Shown here piece after piece: positions 36,560 through 48,299 of a DNA stretch of 61,966 nucleotides. Position 1 is the first letter of the stretch. Every line of letters starts with the position of its first letter. Origin of the DNA: Welwitschia mirabilis (taxonomy: Eukaryota; Gnetophyta; Gnetopsida; Welwitschiales). The position numbers and the translations under genes are program-made. The notes beneath the pieces are model-generated. The model worked only from the letters and a program-made list of their open reading frames with translations, did not search any database and was not told the origin of the DNA. The stretch is taken from assembly GCA_051453625.1 (NCBI GenBank), contig JBOZIK010000001.1, positions 180,331,532 to 180,393,497 of the forward strand. Direction: 5' to 3'.

Positions 36560-38290
36560 TTATTCATAAGATAAATTTTTAGTCTTTTCCAATTAATTAT
36601 GAGCTGACTATTGTCAATTATATTTTTTAAGTGTAAAACTTATATTCTAATTTGTTTTTACTACCTTAAAAGATCTTTTCACTTTGTGATTACATTTCTA
36701 TGAAAGTCATGCAATCCTATGTTATACAATAAAACTTTATTAGCAAGATTTAAATTATGTCTTTTTATTTTCTTATTGCAGTTATACTTCAATTATTTCT
36801 TTATAATTCATTATTGATTCAATAAATGATATTTTATCTTATCTAACATTTCTAGATGTAAACTTATTTTTGGAATGTTATCTTCATTGTTAAGGTTTAG
36901 CTTTTATATTAAATTCCAATATTTATGTTGAACTTCTACTAGGAGTGGAAATTTATTTCCATAGAAGAGTTGATATGGAATGTGTCCTGACACATTTCTC
37001 TATGTAACCCTATATGGCCATAATGCATTATTTAACTTCTTATATTACTAATTATTATAATTAACTATATTGATTAATATTAACTTAATCTCTCAATTAG
37101 AGTTAGCAACTTAACCATTTATTTCTAAAGTATAGACAGTGGTCATCTTATGCATGATTTCTATCGACTTCATTAACCCCTTCATGATTTGTTTGATAAA
37201 GTGGATTTGTTGGTTGCTAATGAGAACTAATGAATGGTAAAAACTTTATAAAATGTCTTATTTAAAGAATTCAATAACAGTCTTGACATCATTGATTTTG
37301 GTGGCTTTAGCACATACCTAANNNNNNNNNNNNNNNNNNNNNNNNNNNNNNNNNNNNNNNNNNNNNNNNNNNNNNNNNNNNNNNNNNNNNNNNNNNNNNN
37401 NNNNNNNNNNNNNNNNNNNNNTTTACTACCTTAAAAGATCTTTTCACTTGATGATTACATTTTTATGAAAGTTATGCAATCTTATGTTATACAATAAAAC
37501 TTTATTAGCAAGATTGAAATTATGTCTTTTTTATTTTCTTATTGCAGTTATACTTCAATTACTTCTTTATAATTCATTATTGATTTAATAAATGATATTT
37601 TGTCTTATCTAACTTTTATAAATGTAAACTTATTTTTGGAATGTTATCTTTATTGTTAAGGTTTATTTTTTATATTAACTTCCAAGATTTATGTTGAACT
37701 TCTACTAGGAGTGCAAATTTATTTCCATAGAAGAGTTGATATGGAATGTGTTCTTACACATTTCTCTCTATAATCCTATATGGCCATAATGTATTATTTA
37801 AATTCTTATATCATTAATTATTATAATTAACTATATTTATTAATATTAACTTAATCTCTTAATTAGAGTTAGCAACTTGACCATTTGTTTCTAAAGGATA
37901 GGCAGTGGTAATCTTATGCATGATTTCTATTGACTTCATTAACCTCTTCATGATTTGTTTATAAAGTGGATTTGTTGGTTACTAATGAGAACTCATGAAT
38001 GGTAAAAACTTTATAAAATGTACTCTTTAAAGAATTGAATAATAGTCTTGATATCATTGATTTTGGTTGCTTTAGCATATACCTAATTTATGATATGATC
38101 AATGGATACAATGATGTATTAATGATAATTTGATTTGGAAAAGAGTTCTATCAAGTTAATTTTTAAAATATCAAATTGTTTGAATTCTAAGATTATACTC
38201 ATGGGTACTTCATCTTTTTTTGAAAGTCCTCCTAATTACTAACATTGATTACACTTTATAACATGATCATGCTAAGCTTTAAATAGCATT
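36560..38290 (-). pseudogene. pol: Athila-type integrase of element C, partly present twice
   Basis: The zinc-finger part is at 38240-38280 (VIKCNQC, with the C-x-x-C kept). VPMSIILEFKQFDILKI follows (E-M-P-x-x-x-I-L-x-V-E-x-F-D-V-W-G-I), then AKATKINDIK. The second catalytic Asp is lost: LISNQQIHF (37199-37231) for L-I-S-D-Q-G-T-H-F. NALWPYRVTYRN-like and PYQLFYGNKFPLLVEVQH match the Athila signature. The C-terminal stretch is NLANKVLLYNIGLHDFHRN (36680-36750). The gap 37322-37421 is flanked by 36660-37321 and 37422-38092, the same segment about 95 percent identical, so the real domain is about 1.1 kb. Confidence 0.85.
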
Positions 38291-38639
38291 ATCTAATAAA
38301 ATTCACTTTGTAAAAACATACAAATAGGTTTATTACTATTAAAGTATGATTTAGAATTTCTATTATGACACTTTTGTAAAATCTTAGTTTCACCATTGAG
38401 GAGAATATTGTTATGCTATTTCATCTTTGAAAACATGAGACAAGAAAAAATTTTATTAGATGTAACTATTAATTATTTTAAGAAAATGTTTCATATTCTC
38501 AACTATCTAATCTTGTGAAACCCTAAAGGTAGATAAGTAGATGATGTTATCCACATACTAAGGGTCCTTCTTATGCAGTCAGTGTATACTATGAAGACTT
38601 CTCATTCGAAAAGTTATCATTAACGGTATTGATCTATTA

Positions 38640-38925
38640 TTACATTTTCACTTTCTCTCTTATCTTCGATTTCTAAATCAAATTCTTACATTAGAAGGAA
38701 CTAATACATGATACACCCATTATCTATTTATTTTATTACTAAGAACTTAATATTTGCATGGTTTATGTAAATCCTACTTTTAATGTAATATTGAAGATAT
38801 CAAGAACTATAACTATTATGAGCCTTATGTTCTAGTATTAAGACATGACTACTAAGTAAGGAATTTATTTTTTCCGTTGTTAAGGAAGATGTATTTCAAG
38901 TTATGTAGTAATTATTTAAGTTCTA
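38640..38925 (-). pseudogene. pol: RT deletion junction: linker fused to end of RNase H
   Basis: EFDLEIEDKRESENVI (38641-38690) is the E-F-D-L-E-I-x-D-K-K-G-x-E-N-x-V-A-D end of Athila RNase H. IYINHANIKFLV (38740-38775) is its V-Y-T-D-H-A-A-x-K-Y-L. Immediately upstream, LHNLKYIFLNNGKNKF (38850-38915) is the linker that normally precedes reverse transcriptase. About 1 kb or more of coding sequence is missing between 38776 and 38850. Confidence 0.75.
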
Positions 38926-39239
38926 ATATCTATTGATCCTTTGTTTATATATAAATATTATGATCATTTAATTTTATAAAGATTAAAGTTTCTTCTATGA
39001 GCATGATTTTATCATGTTATTTAGTTATGATCAACAGGTGTTCTTGTTAATTTTCTGAAACTAGTTGAATGACATCTTGTACAAATATCTCCTTAGCAAA
39101 ACTATTTATAAATTTAAGATATCCTCTACTATATCATTTTTACTTTTAGTAATTTGGATTAAAAATGTTCATATTAATTTTGCAATTACTGAATGTGAGT
39201 TAAATGAAGCCAGTTCGATAATGTGTTACTATATCCATA

Positions 39240-39690
39240 ATGGCTAACCAAGGTCTTCTTATAGTAATTAGAAAGACATGTTTAGTAATTTCCAAGGTTA
39301 AAATTCCTAGTTATCTTAAACTAACACATTTTCAACTATTTCTAAAGGGATATCTATGGAACCATCTACTAGTGATAGGATCATATTATTGTAGGAAAAT
39401 TATGTAAGTCTTAAAGTTTCATAATTATATAAAGGGATGACATTGAAAGCATCACCTATGTCAAGTAATCTATAAGGCACATTTTTTGCATTTATGATTA
39501 CTAAAATTTTTGATAACCTAGGATAATTACATTTATATTATATCTTCTTCCTCACTGTTTATGTAATATTCTTAGCTCAGTGTGCTTGTTAAGGATGAAT
39601 TTTCAATTATTTATAAAACACATATCTTTAATGTGTTTGAATTAAAGAGGTGTATCCTTAAGAGTTGACAGGGATAGATCCTATCATGAA
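39240..39690 (-). pseudogene. pol: Athila-type aspartic protease of element C, decayed
   Basis: FINN-x-KFILNKHTEL (39560-39640) and VNYPRLSKILVI lead in, as K-x-N-V-x-K-K-x-F-L-x-E and P-P-K-x-K-D-P-G-x-x-T-I do. The active site reads LLDIGDAFNVIPL (39445-39475), where intact copies have D-L-G-A-S-I-N-L-M-P: the Asp is kept, the Ala after Gly is now Asp. SLVDGSIDIPLEIVENVLV (39330-39390) matches L-A-D-R-S-x-x-x-P-x-G-x-V-E-D-V-L-V. The end I-L-G-R-P-F-L is blurred to LL-x-EDLG near 39250. Confidence 0.8.
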
Positions 39691-42600
39691 TTAATTAGAA
39701 CATCTTATGTAATAGCTAATAAATAATTGGGACTCTCTAATGAATGGTAAATATTTTCAAGTTTTACCCTAGGGGTAAGCCTAGAAGAAGACAATAAAAA
39801 ATGGTTAATTTCCTAAGTAGAACAAGGATTACTTTAGGTGTATACTAATGGAGAAAAAGAAGTGATAGATGGATGATATCGCACATTCAACAAAGTTAAT
39901 GGATTAGATTTATCATGACCAATAAGTTGGTATCAGTTGGTATTTGCATAGGATGGTCTATACAATGACTAGTGTCAAAAATATATATGTTATTATGGGG
40001 GCTTTTTTAATAGTTTTTTATGGTGAAAACAATAGGGAGAATGCTATAACTACATTTACAAGGCTTGTAGTATCATAGATATAGGTTTAAGGTTACTTTG
40101 TGAATGTAAAAAGCCTAATTCTTACTTCTTATGATGTTAATTCTTTAATACATCACTTGGTATGAGCTTTTCTTAATGATATCCACTACCTTTGGGACTT
40201 CATTGATATTTACAAGTTTTAAAAAAAAATGTTATTCTCTAGGCTGGGTTTTAACTTAGACATAATTACAAGTCCCTCACTTTTTAGCACAAGTACATTC
40301 ATACCAATCACTCATCCAATCCATAACTATAAAGGGGAAGGAATAATCCATATAATGTTCAAATCTATTCTAGAATATACATTTTGATTGTGTGATAATG
40401 GTATAACATATGGACCCTTATCTACTTAAATTAATGGGATATTAACTTCTACTTCTTTAAATATTTTATATTATTCTTAATCATTAATGAGATTTTCTTT
40501 TGACATTTTATGAAATGATAGCATGATTGTGATATAAATTAATATTTTTGAAAGTATTAGATATCATAAGAATGTCTTCATTTATGTTAATAACTTTTCT
40601 TTTTTATGTTTTTCTTTTTCTTCTTCTAGGTGGTTTTTGTATGTTACATTATCTAATTAGAATGTTTATTTACAGCCTTGAATTTTTTTGCATTAGTTAG
40701 AAGTTTTTTTATTCTTATCATCATGGAACATTCATGCCCAAAAAGTTTTTTTATAGGATTAGGCTCTCTTTGAAAAGATAAATCTAGTTTTTTTTATTTT
40801 AAATGAAGTTTATTAGCATCCTTTCTATGTTCTTAACTTTTTTGTTCATCAAGATTAATTTTTTGTTACATCTTATGTTTTGGTTTGTTATTGGTAAAAT
40901 TTCCTAAATTTGAAATTACTATTTCTATCTTGATAAGGCTTTGATTAAAATATAGATCCAAATGACTTTTATTGATATTGTAGTTTTTGTTGATAATTCT
41001 AGTACCTTTTTCATTTTGATCTTTGGTTATTGGAAAGACTTAGCTATGGACATGGAGTTGTAGAAGTGAAAGGCATGTGTACGTTGAAGCACTAACGCCA
41101 TTTCTCTGACCGAGTCAAAAATATACTATCATGCTACATAGGCTTTAGCTAGATGGTTTATTTATTTATAGAGAACACATAACTCTAGAATGTGATAGTT
41201 TAAGTTTCTNNNNNNNNNNNNNNNNNNNNNNNNNNNNNNNNNNNNNNNNNNNNNNNNNNNNNNNNNNNNNNNNNNNNNNNNNNNNNNNNNNNNNNNNNNN
41301 NNNNNNNNNGTAGTTTTTGTTGATAATTCTAGTAGCTTTTTCATTATGATCTTTAGTTATTGGAAAGACTTAGCTATGGACATGGAATTGTAGAAGTGAA
41401 AGGAATGTGTACGTTGAAGCACTAATGCCATTTCTCTGACTAAGTCAGAAATATACTACCATGCTATATAGGCTTTAGCCATATCATTTAACTCTAGAAT
41501 GTGATAGTCTAAGTTTCGTATTGAGATATAAGCTATTATAATGCTATAGACTATACTAAAGCAATAGAAGTTTTTACATGTGTTATGCATGGAATTTTTT
41601 CTTATTGAATAGAAATAATGCTTATTAAACTTTGCATCATTTTTTCCATCTTATTTATGATTACAACCTATTTTGTAAGAAAAGCTACTTATTTGTTACA
41701 TCATGTTGGCCATTTCTTTTTTTAATTAATTAATTATTTCAAAATATTAAAGGCTTGCTTAGGAATTTTATTTCAAATGTTTAATTCTACTAAATATTAA
41801 ANNNNNNNNNNNNNNNNNNNNNNNNNNNNNNNNNNNNNNNNNNNNNNNNNNNNNNNNNNNNNNNNNNNNNNNNNNNNNNNNNNNNNNNNNNNNNNNNNNN
41901 NTCTATAGACTATACTAATGGAGTAGAAGTTTTTACATGTGTTATTCATGGAATTGTTTCTTATTGAATAGAAATCATGCTTATTAAGCTTTGCATCATT
42001 TTTTCCATCTTATTTATGATTGCAACATATTTTGTAAGAAAATCTACTTATTTGTTACATCATGTTGACCATTTCTTTTTTTAATCAATTTATTATTTCA
42101 AAATATTAAAGGCTTGTTTAGGAATTTTATTTCAAATGTTAATTCTACTAAAGTTTAAACATTATATTAAACCCTCAATGAATATATATATTAGTTGATG
42201 GGATTTAAATACATATGAGAATTCCACTTTCATAGTCTATAAGATCACCTCTAAGATACTTTAGAGTGCTCTTCTTTCTTTTTTCAAAAACTCGTAAGTT
42301 GTTTTCTTAGCTTGNNNNNNNNNNNNNNNNNNNNNNNNNNNNNNNNNNNNNNNNNNNNNNNNNNNNNNNNNNNNNNNNNNNNNNNNNNNNNNNNNNNNNN
42401 NNNNNNNNNNNNNNTCTTTCTTTTTTTAAAAACTCATAAGTTGTTTTCTTAGGTTATATGAATTGTTATTAACAATAAACTTTCTCATAAAGGCATTCTT
42501 AAACTACCCTCATAATCAAACTTAACTTTATAAGGTTTACGACCGAAAGTTAAATTTATTCTTTAAAGTTGTCCTAAATGAAATCATCTTTATTTAGTTT

Positions 42601-42700
42601 ATAACTATGATTACTAGGAGTCATAGTAATAATTTAATTATTTTATCATCTGTGGAAAGAGAATAGAAGTTGTACATTTTTTATTTCTACATCTAGTCTA
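39691..42700 (-). pseudogene. gag: probable gag of element C, badly decayed
   Basis: This is the place of gag, upstream of protease. VDFLTKYVAIINKMEKMMQS (around 42000-42060) resembles the V-D-x-L-T-x-x-x-x-x-L-x-x-K-x-x-x-x coiled stretch before the Athila zinc knuckle. The knuckle itself (near 41560) has one Cys left. Gaps at 41210, 41802 and 42315 each have repeated flanks, so the same pieces appear twice. The call rests mostly on position. Confidence 0.45.
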
Positions 42701-44747
42701 GGTAGAGACACTAAGGATTCAATTTTGGTTTATCCTCAAATATTTTATATTTTATTCTATTTAAACTATGCTTGAAATATTTTATGCTTCAAAAGTTTTA
42801 AAGTAGACTTTTGATTTAAGATTTATCCTATCTAGATCTTGTTGTAAGTTAGGTGATACAATTAGATGTCCTAGTTAGATTGTTGAATTTCATATGATAT
42901 TGAGGTAATACATTATAATGATTCCTATTATGATTTTTTAACAATTTTAAATGTAGATTTTAGTGCAAGTATAGTGTGTTGCATATTTATTAGTGATGCA
43001 TTGGTTGATTAACTAAAACTCAAAGAATGCACTGAATTAGAAAATATCATATAACCTCATAATAAATGATGTTGGTATGAAAGTTAAATTTTTGTTAATA
43101 ATTTAAAATTAAGAATAATAGAATACTTGAATTTTAAGTTGAAAATGATGAAGTTATGTATTAGGTACTTTTAAAGTTATGTACGGTATTAACATTTACT
43201 ATGGTATATTATAATTCATATTTTTTGTTTCATAAGGCTTGTTGTTAACTCTTATAAAATTGTTAAATCTCATGATTTATACTATTTATAGTTGAAATTA
43301 TATCTAGTTTATCTATCTTATTCAAGTTCTATTGACTTATAGAAGTTTATTTATGAATGTAGAATGTTTGGAAAGTATATAAAGGTAAACTATTAATGTT
43401 TTATATTTACATCTTCAAAGTTTGACATTTAATAAAGGGATGTTAACATTTTCATTATATATTTAGGTTGTAATAGGGTTATTAAATAACTACATTATCC
43501 TAGTTCAAACTAATTTCTTTCAAGTAGATATGGTTGTTCTTAAGGTGCATATGCAATAGTTCCTCCATTAGAAATAGCCATTTTATAGGGTTTAAAATAT
43601 TCCAGTTCTTCTATAAGAGTGGAATAGTAGTTCCAATTTTATTTATTTAGTTAGGGTAGGTATCTAATAAGTATTTCTAGCTAGGTTTAGAAGAGACACT
43701 TATCCTTCTATAAACAAAGATATTCCAAAAAAAATAGTTTAGTTCTTCCTGTACAATTTATTAAATTTTTTCATACGATTATATCTAGTAGTAAATTCAT
43801 GTTCAAATCTTGGTATCCTAGGTTTTCATTATTGTTCCTCAATGGAAATTATTTCAATGTTGTCTTATTACCAATCAAGTTGTAAGTTCAGTGATTATTA
43901 TAACTTATGATGATGATATTAGTTCAAGTTAAGGACTAGAATAAATCAAACATTTAGAATTTTATTGCTAGTTCATAGTGGTTGTTAACTTGATTTCTCT
44001 TAAAATTCAATCATATATGTATTTATAAAATACAAGAGAATTTCTATAGTAAACTTTAAAAATATCATTTATGAATTTTCTATTCCTAAAAGAATTTCCT
44101 TTTATTCATGACTGTTAATTATAAAAAACACTTAAGAACAACAAGCTATACTAGTTTTTGGATAACAAAGAATTTTTTAAAATTAACTAAGACAAGTTAA
44201 GTAAACTTCCCTAGATCTTGACATTAAATGCATTCTTATTCACTCATTCTTTATTTTGATATATTTAATTCTTAGTATTGTACCTCTCAGAATAAAAGAA
44301 TAATGATTATGTTTTACAAATTTTAATTCTATTAAAAAATATGATGTCAAGATGATGGGAAAAAATAATAAAATAATAAAAAACAACAGATAATAAATAA
44401 AATAAAAATAAAATAAATAAATGAAAGGAATAATGTACAAACAAGAGTTTAAAAAAAAAAGAAAAAAAGTACAAAGAATGATAAAATAGATAATAAGAAA
44501 TGAACTAAAAATACAAGTATATGATGAAAATTCATAAAAATGAAGTACAAATGATAAAATAAAAAAGCAAAAAAAAAAGTACTTGAGAAAAAGTCAAAGA
44601 TTATAGAGGGAAAAAGTAGCTTGTAGATGTAAAACTTAAAAAGAAAAAACAAGATAAAAGAAGAAGGATTGAAAATTCAAAATCCAAACCTTGAAAAATG
44701 AAAATGGATCTATTCAATCTATTCTAATATTTCAAATCATCGCTACT
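42701..44747 (-). other. leader of element C
   Basis: Between primer site and gag, without a readable frame. The sense (minus) strand is T-rich, as is the leader of elements 1 and 2. It also carries a similar dyad: plus-strand gatgtcaagatgatgg at 44343-44358, repeated beyond the gap at 45206-45221. The Phe/Leu/Ile-rich open pieces on the minus strand here (44240-44652, 45105-45536) are products of the T-rich sequence and not genes. Confidence 0.5.
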
Positions 44748-45690
44748 TCCCTAGCAACATTGCTTTAAAACTGTGATGGTGATGAGAAACTAATTAAGAT
44801 AATAAATAACTCACCTATCATATTCATCAAAGCTNNNNNNNNNNNNNNNNNNNNNNNNNNNNNNNNNNNNNNNNNNNNNNNNNNNNNNNNNNNNNNNNNN
44901 NNNNNNNNNNNNNNNNNNNNNNNNNNNNNNNNNNCTTTAAAAATATCATTTATGAATTTTCTATTCCTAAAAGAATTTCCTTTTATTCACGATTGTTTAA
45001 GAACGACAAGATATACTAGTTTTTAGATAAGAAAGAATTTTTTTAAATTAACTAAGATAAGTTAAGTAAACTTCCCTAGATCTTGACATTATATGCATAC
45101 TTGTTCATGTATCCTTTATTTTGAGATATTTAATTCTCAATATTGTACCTCTCAGAATAAAATAATAATGATTATATTTTACAAATTTTAATTCTATTAA
45201 AAAGTATGATGTCAAGATGATGGAAAAAATAATAAAAGAATAAAAAAAAATAATAAATAAACTAAAAATAAAATAAATAAAATAAAAGGAATAATGTACA
45301 AATAAGATTTTAAAAAAGAAAGAAAGAAAGAAAGTACAAAGAATGAGAAAATAGATACTAAGGAATGAACTAAAAATACAAGTATGTAATGAAAATTCAT
45401 AAAAATGAAATACAAATGATAAAATATAAAAAAAAAAAAAGAAAGTACTTGAGAAAAAGTCAAAGATTATAGAGGGAAAAAGTGGCCTGTAGATGTAAAA
45501 CTTAAAAAGATAAAAGAAGAAGGATTGAAAATTCAAAATCCAGACCTTGAAAAATGAAAATGGATCTATTCAAACTATTCTAATATTTCAAATCATTACT
45601 ACTTTCTTAGCAACATTGCTTTAAAAATGTGATGGTGATGAGAAGCTAAGTAAGATAATAAATAACTCACCTATCATATTCATGAAAGCT
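44050..45690. repeat. leader and LTR edge of element C repeated across a gap
   Basis: Bases 44050-44834 and 44935-45690 are the same segment, about 94 percent identical, around the 100-N gap. Differences include short changes in A-rich runs, such as a (GAAA)n stretch present only on the right (about 45317-45335). Confidence 0.85.
44748..44767 (-). other. tRNA-Asp-type primer-site relic of element C
   Basis: The plus strand tccctagcaacattgcttta is the complement-side of the Athila primer site (TCCCCGGCAACGGCGCCA), with 12 of 18 positions kept and most changes being transitions. A second copy from beyond the gap 44835-44934 lies at 45603-45622. Directly right of both, tgtgatggtgatgag starts the LTR. 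Confidence 0.65.
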
Positions 45691-47395
45691 TTGGATGTGG
45701 ATTTAAAATAACAAAAGCTAGGTTTGAGTTAAATGCATGCATCTACTTGATTTTTCTAACTAGTAAAATGAAAAAAATCTTAACTAAAGTAAACTATGAT
45801 TGTGAAAAAGAAAGGAAAAAAAATAGAATTAACTTCAATGTTCATATGAACCTAAGAAGGAAAAAGAACAATGTAATTTTTTAAAATGCTAATAGTTTAT
45901 CATCCTATTAATAATGTCTTAAACTACAAATACAAGGCCTTGTAAAATATTTTGCTAATTAAGGATTTCTTATCACAAAATAATAGATAAAATACAATTT
46001 ACATTAGGAATCGCATAACCTCCTAAACCCTTTATCTGCATGAAATTTTGATATAAAATGTAAATGAAATAATTTTAATGAAGTGAAATCAACTTATAAA
46101 ATTAATAATTTTAACTTGTATTATAATTTAACTTGAAATAATAATATAGAAATGAAACTAAAATATAAATAAAATAACTAACTAAAGCATCTAGTTCAAA
46201 TTCACTTTAATAGCATTTAAATAAGGAAGCCTTGAATGAAGTGCATGCTATGAAACCAAAGTGAAGATAAGCTAGAGGAAAACTCAAGATCTATTATAGA
46301 AAAACTTGAATTAGAAGTTGTTCTACATTTAATTCTCTAAGTAAAATTATCAATATGACTTTATTTTATAATGGTAAGAAATTACATTTATAATAAAAGT
46401 GTAAAGGTAATTAAAGGAAAATTACAAATTAGATTGATATTAAAACAATTTAAGATATGAAAGTTTTGGATTAAGGAATTATTTTACATTATTTAGGCCT
46501 TTGAATATTTACATTTTTTATTATTTATTATCATGTATTCTATCACTAAGTAATAAATCTATGGTAATAATCTCTCTTATTGTTATCATCCTTATCATAA
46601 TCCTTGTAATTGTTATCATAAGGGAACAAATAAATGTTAATTCATTGCTTATAATATACCTTATTACTAAGCTATAATATTTTTAAAAAAAAGCTCATTT
46701 TTATTATCGCTAATTCATATATTATATTTAATGATAGGTGATAAGAGGTTTAAACTAAAAATCATTATCTTTATTATCACTTGTTATTGCCAAACAGTAA
46801 GAAATTATGCATGTGCACATTATATTTTCATAACTTAATTACATGTAATTTAAATATATATCACTTAGTAATAAGTAAATATTTCCAATCTTATCCATAG
46901 TAATAATCTTCAATAACTAGGTCATACTTCCAATCTTCTCACATTCTATCACTGATGATAAGTTATTAAGTGATTTACCTTTATTGTGAGGCTATAGATG
47001 TTCCTTTTTAGAATACATTTTTTCCACTTATCATAAGTGATAAACCTATAACCATGTTTTATTATCACCTCTCGTGTATAATAGACTTTTCTTAAGAATA
47101 AAAGAGCATTAATATCCTTGTCACATCTCATTACTAGGCAATAAAATTGTGGTAATAGGAAAAAAATAAAATTTTTGTTTAATTTTAAAAACATAAAAAA
47201 TTACTTAAATAATTGAGTCCTATAAAATTTTTTTTAAAGATAAAATGTCATTATATCATTCTAATTTCACTAAAACATAACGGAAAAATTTTATTGTAAA
47301 GTGATAATTTTAAATATCTACTAGTTATCTAAGTAAAGGTTGATATAATAGTTTCAAAAAATCTAGTCCCTTTAGATAAGACATTAAAATTCTCA
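45628..47395 (-). repeat. 5' LTR of element C (family Y)
   Basis: It begins (plus coordinates) at TG next to the primer-site relic and ends near 47395 against fragment D. It aligns with 13990-15900 next to relic B. Dyads of the TATCACT/AGTGATA type recur: 46537-46552, 46859-46873, 46946-46962 and 47026-47044. At about 1.77 kb it is longer than LTR A. The outer edge is approximate. Confidence 0.65.
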
Positions 47396-47403
47396 AGTAA
47401 CTC

Positions 47404-48290
47404 TTAGGTTTCTTCTTCTATATCTAATATTAATGGGTATTTAATATCTATAATGTTATTAATGTTACCTAAAGTTAAAATTTCAACTTCATTAACAACC
47501 TCATATTCGTTTTGATTCATCCCTTTACTTTCATTTAAAAAATTANNNNNNNNNNNNNNNNNNNNNNNNNNNNNNNNNNNNNNNNNNNNNNNNNNNNNNN
47601 NNNNNNNNNNNNNNNNNNNNNNNNNNNNNNNNNNNNNNNNNNNNNTCAACTTGATTAACATACTCATATTCATGTCGATTCATCCCTTTACTTTCATTTA
47701 AAAAATTATTTTTACATCTATATTTTTTAATTTTAAGTTTTCAATTCCAATTCTACAATCAATTATAGCATAAGAAGTAGTTAATAAATGTCCTCCTAAA
47801 GTAAGAGAAAGACTTCAAGATTATTCTTTATTTCTAACATCATAAAATCAGCTAGAAAATAATATTTATCTACTTACACTACACATCTTTAATAACCTTT
47901 TTAGGAACTTTAGCAAATCTCTTAGCTAGTTGAATTATTTAGCAAGATGTTTTAAGGTTTTTAAGCTATAATTTTGTAAAGGACATAAGGCATAAGAGTT
48001 ATATGAGCTTCAAGATTTAAAAGGGCTTTATCTATGATATGTTCATCCATTCTACATTAAATAGTAGAAACATCTAGATCTTTGAAAAACTTATTTTTGA
48101 GTTTAAATACTAATGTTTTATATTAAGAATTCATTTACTATAATGTTATGTTTTCTTTTAACCATGATAAGATCATTATGAAATTTAGCACAAGTTAAGA
48201 TTTGTTTAATTACATATAATAATGATATGTTTGTTTTTACTCCCTTAAGTACTTTTAAGAATTCTTTGTGTTGATTTCTTTTCTTGTGCT
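47404..48290 (-). pseudogene. pol: gag-protease junction of a further Athila/Tat element (D)
   Basis: EFLKVLKGVKTNISLL (48225-48270) matches F-x-x-V-x-V-N-I-P-L-L, and CAKFHNDLIMVKRKHN (48150-48200) matches Y-A-K-F-L-K-D-L-C-x-x-K-R-K. The active site at 47989-48032 reads ALLNLEAHITLMPY for A-L-L-D-L-G-A-S-x-N-L-L-P-Y: Asp to Asn and Gly to Glu, both single G-to-A changes. VDKYYFLADFMMLEI (about 47840-47890) and LGGHLLTTSYAIIDCR (47755-47805) complete the protease. The open piece ends with a stop at 47404. The gap 47546-47645 has a 63-bp repeated flank. It differs from the protease of C, so it is a separate element. Confidence 0.8.
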
Positions 48291-48299
48291 AATTCTTCA

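Larger units (their letters stand above)
36440..47395 (-). mobile_element. Ty3-gypsy Athila-type element C with deleted reverse transcriptase
   Basis: On the minus strand: LTR Y (47395-45628), tRNA-Asp primer-site relic (seen twice because of a gap), leader, probable gag, protease, a short linker, the end of RNase H, then integrase down to about 36560. Reverse transcriptase and most of RNase H are absent: the protease-RT linker at 38830-38925 runs straight into the Y-T-D-H part of RNase H at 38755-38775. Six gaps with repeated flanks inflate the length. The element sits against fragment D at about 47400, so it probably inserted into D or truncated it. Confidence 0.8.

Noticed and set aside
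44240-45536. Minus-strand pieces rich in Phe, Leu and Ile, resembling membrane proteins
   Set aside because: They arise from T-rich leader sequence of element C. The two copies on either side of the gap do not keep frame or length.
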